Below, piece by piece: positions 46,054-57,809 of a DNA stretch of 64,000 nucleotides (within the stretch, counting starts at the first letter, position 1; every line of letters begins with the position of its first letter). The position numbers and the translations under genes are program-made. This DNA comes from Heterocephalus glaber. Taxonomy: Eukaryota > Chordata > Mammalia > Rodentia > Bathyergidae. The notes under the pieces were generated by a model that saw only the letters and a program-made list of their open reading frames with translations, did not search any database and was not told where the DNA came from. The DNA lies in the NCBI RefSeq assembly GCF_000247695.1, contig NW_004624732.1, positions 23,896,765-23,960,764 on the forward strand, given 5' to 3'.

Positions 46054-46145
46054 TTTTTTTTTTTTTTTTTGGTACTAGGGATCAAACTCAGGTCCTTGCG
46101 CTTGCACAGCAGGCAATGAAACCACTGAGCTAAATCGCCGGCCCC
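46054..46145 (-). mobile_element. ID SINE, antisense, nested in L1
   Basis: Poly(T) then ggtactagggatcaaactca and ccactgagctaaatcgccgg. The perfect 13-bp repeat TTAAGTGTACAAT lies at 46041-46053 and 46146-46158. Confidence 0.92.
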
Positions 46146-46346
46146 TTAAGTGTACAATCTTGCATATCTTTTGTCCTATTTATTCCTAAATATTTCATTT
46201 CCATTGCTATTGTAAATAATATTGTTTTTAAAACTTCAGTTTCAGATTGTTCATTTATAGTATATAGAAACACATCCACTTTTGTGTATTGACCATGTAT
46301 CCTACAATCTTACTAATTCACTTATTAGTCCTAGACCATTTTAGAC

Positions 46347-46461
46347 CTTTTTTTTTTTTTTTGAGGCAGGGTCTGGTGGCCCAGGCTAGTCTCAAACTCA
46401 TGGTAATTCTCTTGCCTCCCTAGTGCTAGGATTACAGATGTGCACCACCACACCTGGCTTT
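46347..46461 (-). mobile_element. B1 SINE, antisense, nested in L1
   Basis: tgaggcagggtctggtggcc, ctcccta.tgctaggattac pattern, and gcaccaccacacctggc. Confidence 0.8.
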
Positions 46462-46572
46462 CCTAATATTTTTAGTAACTTCTTTATAGCTTATAGGCTT
46501 CCTTATGATGCTTTTATTTAGGTAATTATGTTACATGGTAAGATGAGAAATTTTCTTTTTAGTATTTTAAAA

Positions 46573-46686
46573 AATTTTTGAGATGGGGGGTCTCACTGCA
46601 TTGCCTAGGCTGATCTCATACTCATGGTCTTCCTGCCCCAGCCTCCTGAGTAGCTGAGCCTACAGACATAAACCACCATACCTCTT
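46573..46686 (-). mobile_element. B1 SINE, antisense, nested in L1
   Basis: gatggggggtctcactgcat, ccccagcctcctgagtagct, acagacataaaccaccatac. Confidence 0.75.
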
Positions 46687-46731
46687 TTTAGTCTGTTAAT
46701 ATGGCACCTTAAATCAATAGATTTGTGAGTG

Positions 46732-46928
46732 AGTGTGTGTGAGATACTGGGTACTGAGGATAGAACTCAGTATGCTAGGTAGCTTCTTTACTACCGAGCT
46801 GCACCCCTTGCCGTTTTTATTTTGAGATAGGGTCTGGCTAAATGGCCCAGGCTGGCCTCAAACTTGTGATCCTCGTGCCTCAGTTTCCCAAGTAGCTGGG
46901 GTGACATAGTAGCTACCACATCCAACCA
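46732..46928 (-). mobile_element. B1-ID composite, antisense, nested in L1
   Basis: Reverse ID part (gaggatagaactcagtatgc, ctaccgagctgcacccc) followed by reverse B1 part (gagatagggtctggctaaat, gcctcagtttcccaagtagc). Confidence 0.75.
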
Positions 46929-47835
46929 AAATTGATAGCTTTTTGATTGTTAAACTGACTTTACGTTCTGAGGTGAAGCTCATGATCATGCTGAATTGTC
47001 CTTTTCATATGTATGGATTCAGTTTGCTAAAATTGTGTTAAGAATGTTTACATTTATTTTTATAAGGGGTACTGGTCTGTAGTTTTCTTGGGAATTATTT
47101 CATTTTGATATTAGCGTAATGTGGCCTCATACAATGAGTGGAAAGCATTCCTCTTTACTACTCTATAAGACATTGTGTAGCCCTAGTATTTTTTCCATAT
47201 TGAATATTTTGCAGACTTCACCACTAAGCACCTGGCTCTGGAGTTTAATTTGTGAGGGTTTAAACTACAAATTAAATTACTGTAATAGACATAGGATTTC
47301 AAGGAATTGTTCATTTCATCTGGGTTGTTAATTTACTGGCATAAAGTTGTTCATAAAATTCTTTTATTATCCTTTTAATATAATAGACTCTCTACTGATG
47401 TGATGCATGCTGTTCCTGACACTGTGTTAGGATTTCTGTCTTCTGTCTTTCTTTCCTGATCAGTCTGGATTGAGGTTTATCAGTTTCACTGATCTTGTCA
47501 AAGAACCAGCTTTGATTTTATTGTCTACCTCTATTTGTTTCTGTTTTCTACTTCATTGATTTCTAATCTGATCTTTGTTATTTCCTGATTTTTCTTTAAA
47601 TTTAAATTGCTCTTTCTTTTCTGGTTTCTTAAATTAGAAGCCTGGGTTACTGATCTGCAACTTTGTTTTCTAATATAAGCATTTATTGCTATATTTTCCC
47701 CTTAACCACTACGTTAGCTATATCACACAGATTTTGATATTCCATGTTTTCATTTTCATTCAGCTTAAAATACTTTCTAATTCCAGTTGTGGTTTTTTAC
47801 CTCTTCCTGTGAGTTACTTAGAAATGTGCTTTGTT

Positions 47836-47916
47836 TTTTTTGGTACCAGGGATCGAACTCAGGTCCTTGAGTTTGTGAGGCAGGCGGCAGAACAACTGAG
47901 CTAAATTCCCGGCCCT
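47836..47916 (-). mobile_element. ID SINE, antisense, nested in L1
   Basis: ggtaccagggatcgaactca then caactgagctaaattcccgg. Flanks gaaatgtgctttgtt (47821-47835) and gaaatgtgttttgtt (47917-47931) form a 15-bp duplication with one change. Confidence 0.9.
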
Positions 47917-48150
47917 GAAATGTGTTTTGTTCTAAATATTAGGATATTTTCCATAAAACTTTCTGTTATAGATTCCTAGTTTAATATCATTGTGGTCAAG
48001 AAACATACCTTTTCTGATTTGAAAACTTTTTAATATATTGTGACTTATTTTATGGATCAGATTATGGTCTATCCTAGTAAATACTTCTTGTGAATTTAAA
48101 CAAATCAGTAAGCGTGTTTTACTGTTTCTGGCTGGGGTATTCCATTAGGT

Positions 48151-48572
48151 TGTAGGGGTTCAGCTTGACCTTACTGCAGCCATCTTGAGTTGTAACCAGC
48201 ATGGTTGCCCCTGAGTAACCCTAGCTGGTTTCCCCCACATAATTCCCCACACACTATAAATAAACAAAACCACTAGAGTTGTATGTGGATCTTTATGATT
48301 TGTGCCTGAAGTCTCTGATAGTAGCTGACAAACCAGGTACATTCCAGATTGGATAAGTCAATTTTGTCCTGATCACTTTATGTTCCCCTTACTTCTGACC
48401 CATGTCCCAGGCATTTCCTGATCTTGCTGTTGTCCAGGACCATCCTTGTTTAAATAAGTCCCCCAACAAATTGCCTTCTGTGCAGTCGTGCATCTCTGTC
48501 TGCCTCTCCTACTTAGTCTTGTGGCACCTTGGGGCTGGTTCTCATACACGGGGCCTAGGTTGTTCTGGAACA
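48151..48572 (+). mobile_element. Solo LTR of an endogenous retrovirus, with perfect 5-bp target duplication
   Basis: The 422-bp unit starts TGTAGGGGTTCAGC and ends GTTCTGGAACA (TG...CA). TAGGT at 48146-48150 and 48573-48577 is a perfect 5-bp duplication, and the L1 host sequence resumes on both sides. Inside lies ctataaataaac. Toward the 3' end it reads ccttggggctggttctcata, a phrase common in rodent ERV LTR ends. No internal gag, pol or env is present, so this is a recombined solo copy. Confidence 0.85.
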
Positions 48573-48997
48573 TAGGTGAAGTTAGTTGGTAGTGTTGTCC
48601 AAGGCACCTATGTACTTACTGATCTGTCTGTTTGTTCTATCAGTTATTGAGAGAAGGGTATTGAAATATCCAACTACAATTGTGGATTTGTCTGTTCTTA
48701 AGTTATCTCAGTTTTTGTTTTATGTATTTTCAAGCTCTATTGTTAGGTGCATAAATATATAGAATTATAATTAATCCCGATATATTGGGCCCCTTTTAAT
48801 TAAAATGATATTTTTAATCCTTATTAATATTATTTGCTTTGAATTTTATTTTTATCAGATAATATATAGCATTATGACTTTCTTTTGATCAGTAGCATGC
48901 TGTCTTCTTTTGCTTCTAGCTTATTTATGTATAAAATTAGAGTACAGTTCTTACAGACAGGAAATAGATGGTTCTTACATTTTTCTTTTATTTTCTC

Positions 48998-49048
48998 CTT
49001 CCTTCCTTTTCCTTCCTTCCTTCTTTCCTTCCTTCCTTCCTTCCTTCC
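48998..49048 (+). repeat. (CCTT)n microsatellite
   Basis: Tandem CCTT units ahead of an antisense ID. Confidence 0.9.
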
Positions 49049-49049
49049 A

Positions 49050-49256
49050 TTTTATTTTTTGGTGCTGGGAATGGAACCCAGGGTCTCATGCATGCTGGGA
49101 AAATGCTCTACCACTGAGCTACATCCTCAGCCCTTTTTGTCATATTATTTTTAAGATAGGGTCTTGCTAAGATGTAAGTTGGCCTTGAATGTGATCCTGC
49201 CGGCGCAGCCTCCTGAGTAGCTGAGATTATAGGTGTGCATCACCGTGCCCAGCTGA
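49050..49256 (-). mobile_element. B1-ID composite SINE, antisense
   Basis: Reverse ID (ggtgctgggaatggaaccca, accactgagctacatcctca) then reverse B1 (agatagggtcttgctaagat, gcagcctcctgagtagctga). Confidence 0.82.
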
Positions 49257-49275
49257 GAAAAGAGCTTTGATTTTT

Positions 49276-49361
49276 TTTTTTTTTTGGTACCAGGGATCCA
49301 ACTCAGGTCCTTGCACTTGCAAGGCAGGTGCTGGAACCACTGAGCTAAATCCCCAGCCCCA
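49276..49361 (-). mobile_element. ID SINE, antisense, with target duplication
   Basis: ggtaccagggatccaactca then ccactgagctaaatccccag. Flanks agagctttgattttt (49261-49275) and agaactttgattttt (49362-49376) form a 15-bp duplication with one change. Confidence 0.9.
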
Positions 49362-49376
49362 AGAACTTTGATTTTT

Positions 49377-50014
49377 GATAAGGCCCACAGGACCCCAGCA
49401 CCATCAGATTCATCATATCAGGGTACCACTGCATTCATCCACATACTGACTCCTTCAAAACCTTTCCAGTCTCGAATGCTCATCTCAGATTGACGCACAG
49501 TGCTTTCCAATCAGTTCATGCTGGAAACTCTGGGGCTAATCCATCCCCACAGCCAGAACAAGCCCATGGCCTCCCTATGTTATCTTCTGCACAGATGGGG
49601 ATATCATGAAGTTTTGTTTCTACTCCCTTACTTTAGGAGATTCTTAGGGAAACCTTAGTGCCTAGTTGTGTCAGATGCTGTGTGTGGTCTTTAGCTCCGC
49701 TATCTTAGATGCTCTGTTTATTTGGGGGGTAATTTGGGAAGATGAAAAACTCCACAGTCATTTTACCAGAAACCCAATGCTCACTTACTTTTTTTTTTTT
49801 TTCTCATAATTCAGCTGTACTTATACAGAGGTTTAATTGAGTGTAAGCCCAAAAGGAGTGGATCATGAGTGCCAAATATGTGGTCATAGATGTAATTTCA
49901 GGCCATATTAGAGAGAGGCTTGACCATAGGAGGAGATGGTCCTTCCTTCTCTTCCTGGTCACACCCTGGGTGCAGCCCAGCACTGTGTTCTCCACTGGGC
50001 ACTACCTTTTAAAG
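49377..50014. other. Intergenic, nothing recognised
   Basis: Unique or very diverged sequence, including a poly(T) run at 49788-49801. No family assigned. Confidence 0.4.
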
Positions 50015-50025
50015 ACACATTTGTG

Positions 50026-50125
50026 GGCCGGGGATTTAGCTCAGTGGTTCTGGCACCTGCCTCACAAGCGCAAGGTCTGGAGTTTGATCCCTGGTACCAA
50101 AAAAAAAAAAAAAAAGAAAGATAAA
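50026..50125 (+). mobile_element. ID SINE, sense, young form with 11-bp target duplication
   Basis: ccggggatttagctcagtgg, ttctggcacctgcctcacaa, gcgcaaggtctggagtttga, tccctggtacc and a long poly(A). ACACATTTGTG occurs at 50015-50025 and 50126-50136. Confidence 0.93.
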
Positions 50126-50136
50126 ACACATTTGTG

Positions 50137-50615
50137 AAGCATGCTCAGGGAGGAGAGGCAGTTTGAAACCATGTTGGGACACGAGACAAGAGAAGATGCA
50201 GGGGCAGCAGGACCATCACTTTCAGACACTTGATCATGAGGAAAGCAAAGACCTGTCTCTCCCTGGGATGTCCCCTCCTTTGGTTGAGGCAGATACCTGT
50301 TGGACTTAACAGTTTTTTCCAGCTGGAGGCTGTATGTACACTTGGTGTGCATATTCTGAGGATCCCCAGCCTCAGGGGCTCAGACTGCATCACCTGTAGC
50401 ATCTCTGAAACCCTAGACAAGCTCTGGGCTTTCCTAGCTCTAAATATTATTACTTTGTAAGCCTTAAAGATGTACCCAGCATGGTACTAGGTGTTATTGA
50501 GGCTTAAGGTTGGTTGTGGATTATAGAAAACTATGAGTCAGACTTTACATTCCAATATACCATGAATTAATTGATATGATTTGATTGATGTGTCCATGGA
50601 AACAAAAGCAAATAA
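50137..50615. other. Intergenic, nothing recognised
   Basis: No supported feature. Confidence 0.4.
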
Positions 50616-50617
50616 AA

Positions 50618-50828
50618 GGATTAGCAGCTACAACTTTCAGAGTGCTACTCCATGCCAGACACTGTGTCTGTATTACCTCATCTCATCTTTGCAGCACCCC
50701 TGAAAGTAAGTGCTGTTATTTACTTCATAGATGAAGGTGAAGCAAGTTACCCATATATGTAGCTAGCAGGTAGCACAGCTGGGATTCAAATACAGTTCTG
50801 TTTTTCTCTAAACCTGTGCTCTCAAACT
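50618..50828 (-). repeat. MIR element, antisense
   Basis: gctactccatgccagacact, gtattacctcatctcatctt, gtagctagcaggtagcacag, ctgggattcaaatacagttc: near-complete reverse MIR. Confidence 0.75.
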
Positions 50829-52160
50829 TTAGTAAGACAAATTTTGGATTTTTGAAGAAATTGGTACTTTATGACTCTAAAGGCAATCTTGAGGGAAGGA
50901 AAAGGATTAGCATGAACGAAAAGGTTCTTACAGCCAGGAACCAATACAAAAGCCATATAATTTCATCCTCAGAAAACAATATAGAGCACGTTTGATTAGC
51001 CTAAAGGGTCAGCCAGGACCCATCAATAGGTAACAACTAAACCCATGATTTTTACAAAGAGAAAATAATATAAAAATTTTAACTAGATATAATGTTGTCA
51101 GTTAAATAATTGAAAAGACAAGAAGGAAATTCATTTATGGTGGAGGTAATAACTCCTGGAAATGGACAGCATCCCAAGGGTGGGGAAATAAGAGAAGAGA
51201 CCAGAATTATTTCACTTAAGAGCTTGGACCAGAGGCTCCCTGCCATGGGAAGGACCTGCTGCTGCCAGGGTTAAGAAGTGTGGCCCGACTACACTCATGG
51301 GAACAGAAAAGAGAAGACAGAAGAGACCAAGGCCAGTCTTCCTCCCCAGCCCTGAGCCTCCCTCTAGGGCCCCCTATTGGCTGAGCCTGGTGTAGAGCAG
51401 GCTGGCAGCCCAGAGAGTTGTGGCATCCAACCCCAGAGTCACAGAGTAAGGGAAAGAAGGCTGAGGTTTTGATGACTAAAAACATAGAGGCTGAGCTACC
51501 AAAAGACACACGCTTCAGGACCCAGGGCTGGCAAACCACTTATGCTCCCCCAGCCCCCTACAGGTGCTAGCTGCTTTGATGACCTCTTGATTTATTTCTG
51601 GGGTTTTGATGGGGCCGACTTAGCCTCCTCATACTTCCCTGTCTTTGGCAGGAGCCTCTGCCTCAGTGGCCAGCACATCCTGATCCTTGCAGACCTGGAG
51701 CTTAGCACAACCCCAGGAGCCCCAGGAGCACCCTGAAATCTCTCCTGATGCATATTCCCTGGCCTGGCCTCGTGCCCCTGCCCTGGCAAGCCCAACCCAG
51801 CAGCAGTAGCTGCATCTGCTCAACCCACCTTGATGCTGGAAACGAAGGGCTCAGCTCAGCCCAAGCCATCACCTGCCTCTCAGGGGACCAAGGCACCATG
51901 GCCAGGACCAGTCCTGGTGCCAACTTCCTGGGAGGCAGGGCTGGGGCTGGGCTGGTGTTCCAGCATGTCTGGCTTCTGCTCCAAAGAAGGACAAGGAGCC
52001 CTTCTGTGCAGAGGTGGGCCTGTGGTCGGTGGGGTGGGTAGAGGCTCTTTGCTGCTCATCGTCCTGTGGAGCAGCCCAAGAAAATACTTATTTCATTATT
52101 CATTTGTTTTTTACATCTGATTGTTTTTTATTGTCTATATCTTTTCATTTTCTTTATAAT
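50829..52160. other. Intergenic; GC-rich island at about 51.2-52.1 kb, not recognised
   Basis: An AT-rich part (50.83-51.2 kb) gives way to a GC-rich block of some 870 bp. Open frames on both strands are up to about 107 codons with no pattern I recognise. It could be an eroded retrocopy or unique DNA. Confidence 0.35.
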
Positions 52161-52165
52161 TTTTC

Positions 52166-52362
52166 TTTGAGGGCAGGTATGTTGGCCCACACCTGTAATC
52201 CCAGCACTCTGGGAGGCTGAAGCAGGTAGATTGCAAGTTTGAGGCCAGCCTGGGCAACTTGGCAACTTATCAAGATGGTCTTTCAAATAAAAAATAGAAG
52301 AGGGGCTGGGATGTAGCTCAGTGTGAAGTCCCTGGGATCAATTCCCTGTATCTCCAGAAGAA
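52166..52362 (+). mobile_element. B1-ID composite SINE
   Basis: B1 part tgttggcccacacctgtaat, cccagcactctgggaggctg, ggccagcctgggcaacttgg; A-rich linker; ID part ggggctgggatgtagctcag and ggatcaattccctgtatctc. Confidence 0.85.
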
Positions 52363-52444
52363 GTTTTTTCTTTGATAATATTTACTGAGTCTGGGGCAGG
52401 AATGATGTTTGGGACATACAGTGGGTACAAAGTGACCAACTTTT

Positions 52445-52530
52445 TTTTTTTTTTATGGTACCAGGGATCAAACTCAGGACCTTGTGCTTTCGAGGCAGGC
52501 GGCAGAACCACTGAGCTAAATCCTGGCCCA
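52445..52530 (-). mobile_element. ID SINE, antisense, with 12-bp target duplication
   Basis: ggtaccagggatcaaactca then ccactgagctaaatcctggc. TGACCAACTTTT occurs at 52433-52444 and 52531-52542. Confidence 0.9.
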
Positions 52531-53107
52531 TGACCAACTTTTCTCCCTTGACAAGACTCAGACTCAAGTGTAGGACATAAACCATCGCTGACTAAGGAAA
52601 AGGGACAGGCATGTATTCCATATCCTCAGTCCAAGGTGTGCAAAAATACAGGTTCAGTTTCCTGTAATCCACAGTCATTTCTGTCTGGAGGCATCATTTT
52701 ATTGGGAGAGCAAATCCTTAAAGGATCAGTTAGCCTGAGATTCCTTTAGGCTGTCTAGGGTGATGTTTAAGTGCTGGATGGTTTGTGTAGCCTCATGAAA
52801 TCTGGGGTGTTCCCTGAGGTGAACACTCTCCTGAGCCGTGCAGCCTGCCTCCTGCAGGCCTGCTTCCTCTGTGCACAGGTGTGAGAGCATACACACACTT
52901 ACACATGAGTTGTCCATCCCACTGTGCAGTCATCCCTGTCTCCTTATTCCACACTAGTGTCTCTCTCCCCACTAGAGACATACAGTTGAGTGGAGCTGGT
53001 ACATTGGGACGCAGCCACGATGTGTCCTTCAAGGAAGCCCAGGGACAGGACATCACACAAGAGACAGCCACATGGAGACTTGGGGCCAGAGCCAGGCCCT
53101 CTGACAT

Positions 53108-53166
53108 TCTCTCTTTCTCTCCCTCTCCTCTCTCCTCTCTCCTCTCTCCTCTCTTCTCTTTCTTTT
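53108..53166 (+). repeat. CT-rich simple repeat
   Basis: Tandem CTCTCCT units. Confidence 0.85.
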
Positions 53167-53326
53167 TGTAAACTTAATCCAGGGCCTTTGCACGAAGTTA
53201 CATCTTCAACCCATTGTTTGAAAACAGATTCTTGCCAAGTTGTCCAGGATGGCACTAAACTTGTGATCCTCCTGCCTCAGCTTCCCAGAGTGCTGGGATT
53301 ACGGGCCTGTGCCAGCATGCCAGGCT
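53167..53326 (-). mobile_element. B1-ID composite SINE, antisense
   Basis: Worn ID remnant (aatccagggcctttgcacga) then reverse B1 (cctcagcttcccagagtgct, gggattacgggcctgtgcca). Confidence 0.72.
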
Positions 53327-53329
53327 GAC

Positions 53330-53470
53330 ATGCTTTTCTTTAATCTTTTCCAATACTCATTAAAGTAGGTATGCTGATGTTCCCATTTTACAGATGGAAA
53401 ACTGAAGTTCAGAGAGGGTAAGGAATACATCCACCTCCGCACTGTGAGGATTCTATCAGACCCCAAATCC
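53330..53470 (-). repeat. MIR-like fragment, antisense
   Basis: ttcccattttacagatggaa followed by aactgaagttcagagagggt is the reverse MIR core. Confidence 0.6.
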
Positions 53471-54055
53471 CTTTCCCACATTCTGATGTTTCAGAGGGTC
53501 CAGACCTGTGAACGGGCTGGCACAGAGCTCCACATTGTTCGGGCATGTCTGTGACTAGTTTCTCAGGGCTGGGGGGTCCACCTTGGCCATTCAGCCCCTG
53601 GACACAGAGGTCAGGAATTCCTGCAGAAAGAGTCAGAGAATCAAGTGACAGCAACCAGGTGTTCACCTGCGTGGTGGAATGGAACAAGCTGGGGCCTAGG
53701 CCTGCAGCCAAGGCACCCAAACCACCAGGAGACAGAAGAGACTCAAGCCTGTGGTTTTCCTGAAGCATGAACAGGCAGGGTGGGGATGCAGCTGAACACC
53801 CTGGGGTGGGTGCTGGGGCCTCAGGGAAAGGATGGCAGCCCTTCTCTTCTTACCCACCCTGTGCCCTTGGAATGCACTTGGCCCTTACCCTGGAGGGCAA
53901 ACCTAGGAGTGGCTGAGTTCCATCTCAGTTCCAGCACTCCTGTTGCAGACTTGATTAAAGAAAACTGGACCGTGAATTTCAGGGCACCATCTCTCCCGGA
54001 TCTGGATTCTGGAAGCTTGAAAACTTTCTAAGTAGGTTAAACTTCCATCAAGAAC
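53471..54055. other. Intergenic, nothing recognised
   Basis: No supported feature. Confidence 0.4.
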
Positions 54056-54056
54056 A

Positions 54057-54200
54057 TCAATAGCACTCTGGGGGGCTGAGGCAGGAGTATCACATGTTCA
54101 ATTCCAGTCTGGGAACTTAGTGACTTTGAGAGACCTTCTCTCAAAATTAAAAAAATTAAAAAGCCCCTGTATTTAATCCCCAATACTGTGAAAAAAAATC
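54057..54200 (+). mobile_element. B1-ID composite SINE, degraded
   Basis: gcactctggggggctgaggc, aggagtatcacatgttcaat, A-rich linker, then atttaatccccaatactgtg. Confidence 0.6.
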
Positions 54201-56290
54201 AGCAAAATGTAAACTCATGATAGCAATTGAGCTTTTGGTAATATGGTTTGATAAGATTAATCAAAAAAGCATGGTATGGAATTGTATTTTTACATGAATT
54301 TATAACTTTAAAAAATCTGAATAGCATTCAACTACTGTGGTTGGAAAAAAAGACGAGATGCGTGTGAAATTATTTATTCAAAATAGAGACAGTTCTTGGA
54401 GTGAATATAAATTCACAGGCCGTTGCAATTAGCATCAGCTCCTCTCCACAAGCAGAACCTCCCCGGGTGCTATCAGGGTGTCCCCAGTTCACTAGCCCAC
54501 ACCCAAGTCCATGGCCCACAAGCCAGGAGTGTTAGAGTGGAAGGTCCTGGTGACATCACTTCCCGAACATTCCTGTGCTCTTAGGCAGACAGTTTGACTC
54601 CTGTGGGAGTCTCCTTTGTACCTATTGGCAGGGGCGCTGGGATAGAATGAGGTCCTGGCTATGAAACATGTTCTGTGTCTCAGAAACTATTCTTACTGTT
54701 TCAAATAGAAACAAATCCTATGCCCTTTATTTCTATTATTACTGAACCTTCGGACATGGAAGAGAAGAGGGAAAGAAGGAGGCTTCTTCACAAAGGAGTT
54801 TCTGGCCAGAGTGTTTCTTCTTTGTCTTTCCTAGGATCATCTTCTCAAGGAGGTAGTCAGGCAAGACTTGGTCATCATCCTGCAATAAGGGATTGCTTGG
54901 ATCAAGGCCCAGGGACTCTGTTGAATTAGACAGATAAGTTACCCAGAGCCATAGGAGATGGATGGAGCCAGAAAGTGAAACAGGAATGTTTAGGGAGAAC
55001 CAGAAGCCAGTTTCCTTTGTTTGTTTCTCCATTAATTCTTTTACCAAGATATCCAGTAAATCTTTCTTGATGCCTGTTCTGAGCTGCCAACAATGCTGGG
55101 TATGGAGGTTATAATGTATTGGAAGATCTACTCACATTGCCATCAAGCTCATTGTCTAGGTTGGGATCCAGACATGCTCACAAATGATGATTACATGGTG
55201 TGATGAATGCTATGACCAGATAAGGCACAGGAACTTAGGTACAGGCGAGGGGTTCCTCATCTGGCTGCAGGTCAAGAGAGGGCTTTCTGGTGGACATGGC
55301 AGTTGAGCTTTCTGTGAAAGAATGAATGTGGCCTAAAACAGAGATAAGAGCAGGAACACATGCTAGGCAGGGAGCTAGCAGAAGGGACTGTGGCTTTGTT
55401 TGTAAATAGTGCTCTTTGGTGTGTGGTTGTCACATATGGTGAGTTTTTCCCAAGTTAAGGGCCCAAAGTCAGAGCAGACAGAAACCATAATCCTTAGGCT
55501 TATACTGAGTGAGCTATGGCTTCCTCATAAGTATAGGTGAGGGGACCCTGATAGGAGCAGAATGAATTACAACCTCAACAATTTATGGTCCTGAAACTTC
55601 CTGTTTTCCTTTTTCTTATTCTGTGCTCCCTTTTGATGTCCAATACAGAATCAGCAGCTGGAATTTTCTCAAAGCTTGCATTTATCACATCATTTTTTCT
55701 GCTCAGGAAGCTTTGCAGTACCTCTGTTTCTGGCCAAAGTGAAGAAACAGGGATCAGATTTATCAAATCACTTAGGTAAATCAGATCAGGTATTTGAAGT
55801 CACAGTTTTAGTATATGTGCAGCTGAAGCGGGCACTGAAACCGCTGTTTTAGAGACAATGAATAGGAGGCCATGTGAGTCAGTGATTTCTGAGAAATGGG
55901 AATTGAAGTAAGTTCTACAACTTTCCATGGTCATGATATCATAGACCATGAAGCAGAAAAGGGGGACAGGGAGATTCTCTGCCTCCCTGAGTTAAGATTG
56001 AGTGGAGGGTCCCGGGAGAGCAAGGTGGCTAAGTTCATAGCACAGAGTGGCAGAGAGACAAGAGCAGCACAGAGAAAGCACCCTAGAGACCTGTGGAGTC
56101 CTCTTGGAGTGCCCAAAAGAACACTGAGTAATAGAGAGGGGGCTTTCCAAGGTTGGGCAAAGAGGAGGAGGTAACAGGGTAGCAAGCACACAAGGGTAGG
56201 GGTCATGCCTGCTCCCATCAGGTAGATTGGGAGACTTCAAAATTCACACTGGGGACAGTACTCAGAAGGAACCTGCCTTTGTGGTGGGGA
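54201..56290. other. Intergenic; a possible old L2-like remnant at 55,060-55,380
   Basis: A worn pattern near 55,060 (ttcttgatgcctgttctgag, aatgctgggtatggaggtta, ctcattgtctaggttgggat) may be an L2 or similar. The rest is not recognised. No gene. Confidence 0.3.
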
Positions 56291-56299
56291 ACAATTAGA

Positions 56300-57809
56300 C
56301 TTCACTCAGGCAGGGCTCCATCTAAAACTCATGAAAAGAAGCCCCTAACAAAATCAAACTGTCCCCAGGTAACTGAAATATATGTCAGAATAAGTCTTAA
56401 GAACACTTACAATAACACTAAACATCCAGTAATTAACAAGGCAAAGTTAACGCTGTCTAGCATCCAATAAAAGATTACCAGACATTCAAAGAAGCAGGAA
56501 AATACAACTCATAATGAAGAGAAACATTAATTTAGTGACATCAACCTAGAATTGACATAAATGTTAGAACTAGCAAACAAGGGCATTAAAACAATTAGCA
56601 CAGTTGTTTTCCATGTATTCACAAAACTAAGTAGAGATATAGAAGATACATACAAATCCAGTTTAAAATTGTAGAAGTGAAATTGCAATCTCTGAGATAA
56701 AAAGTACAGTGGATAAGATTAGCAACAGATTAGACATTGCAGAAAAAAGGAATTAGTTCACTTGACGATAAAGCACAGAAAATTTACAACACGAAACAAA
56801 TAATACAAATGGGCAAGTGCATCAGAATAAAACACTAAAAGGCCAAAAATTAAAAAGTCAATAGAGAATTCTATATTCAGCAGAAAACCTCTTAAAAATG
56901 AGGATGAAATAAAGGATTTTTCAGACATACAAAAGTTGAACAAATTCATTACCAGCAGACCTGTACAAGAAATTTTAAAGTCCTTCAGGTAGAAGGAAAG
57001 AGATGTTAGTTGGAAACATGAATCTGTACAAAAGCATGGAAAACGTCAGAAATAATGATTATATGGATACATATGTAGGATATTTTTATTGCTTGAATAT
57101 CTTTAAAATATTTTTAATGAAATGACAAATGTTTTAAATAAATAAAAATAGCAACAATACATTGTGGGATTTATAACATGTATTAGTAAAATGTGTGACA
57201 ATTGGATAAAGTCTGTGAGGGAGAAATTAAGTTTTCTAGTGTGTAGTTTGTATAACTATATATGTAGTATTATATCACTTAAGGCTAGATTGTTTTAACT
57301 TAAAAATGCAAATTATAAAGCCTAAATCAATCACTAAAATAACAAAATAAAAAGTTGCTACTAAAAAAACCAACAAAGGAGATAAAATGAAGTTTGAAAA
57401 TATGTGATTAAGGTTAGAGAAACAGGAAAAGGGTAAAAAGGAAAAAAATATAAGGGATAAACAAACAGAAAATAAATAATAAAATGTTACATAAAAATAT
57501 ATCAATAAAATATTAAAGATAAGTCATTTAAACATTCCAATTAAGGTCAGATATCACCAGTTTGAATAAAAAGGGAAAGACTAAAGTTTAAATGTCCATT
57601 GGATATAACAAACTGCTTTAAGCTTAAAACCACAAGTACATTAAAAGAAGAAGAGGGAAAAAGATAATACCATATTAACACTAGATTTTAGGCCAGGGAT
57701 TTAGCTCAGTGGCAGTGCGCCTGCCTCACAACCACAAGGTCCTAAGTTTGATCCCTGGTACTGAAGGAAAACAAAACAAAACAAAACACTAGATTTTAAA
57801 AACCTGGAG
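56300..57809 (+). repeat. L1M, sense, first segment (ORF1/ORF2 start region)
   Basis: accagacattcaaagaagca, gggcattaaaacaattagca, aacagattagacattgcaga, attctatattcagcagaaaa and tcaccagtttgaataaaaag follow the order of an L1M element. It continues after each insertion at 60464-60701, 62231-62440 and 62995-63312, so one L1M spans about 7 kb of this region. Confidence 0.85.
57691..57784 (+). mobile_element. ID SINE, sense, with 14-bp target duplication, nested in L1M
   Basis: ccagggatttagctcagtgg, cagtgcgcctgcctcacaac, gtttgatccctggtactgaa, then an aaaacaaaac tail. AACACTAGATTTTA occurs at 57677-57690 and 57785-57798. Confidence 0.93.

Larger units (their letters stand above)
45840..48985 (-). 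repeat. L1 ORF2 fossil, antisense, with many nested insertions
   Basis: The + strand reads the reverse of L1 ORF2: ttgaatctataggtcaattt (45935), ggtactggtctgtagttttc (47067), caaagaaccagctttgattt (47500), ttgtggtcaagaaacatacc (47992), ggatttgtctgttcttaagt. Reading + left to right moves from the RT end toward the endonuclease end. No long open frame survives. It hosts IDs, B1s and a solo LTR listed separately. Confidence 0.85.

Noticed and set aside
45219..50125. tRNA-like heads with A and B boxes (e.g. 45219, 50026)
   Set aside because: They are ID SINEs with tails and target duplications, not tRNA genes. They lack a full cloverleaf.
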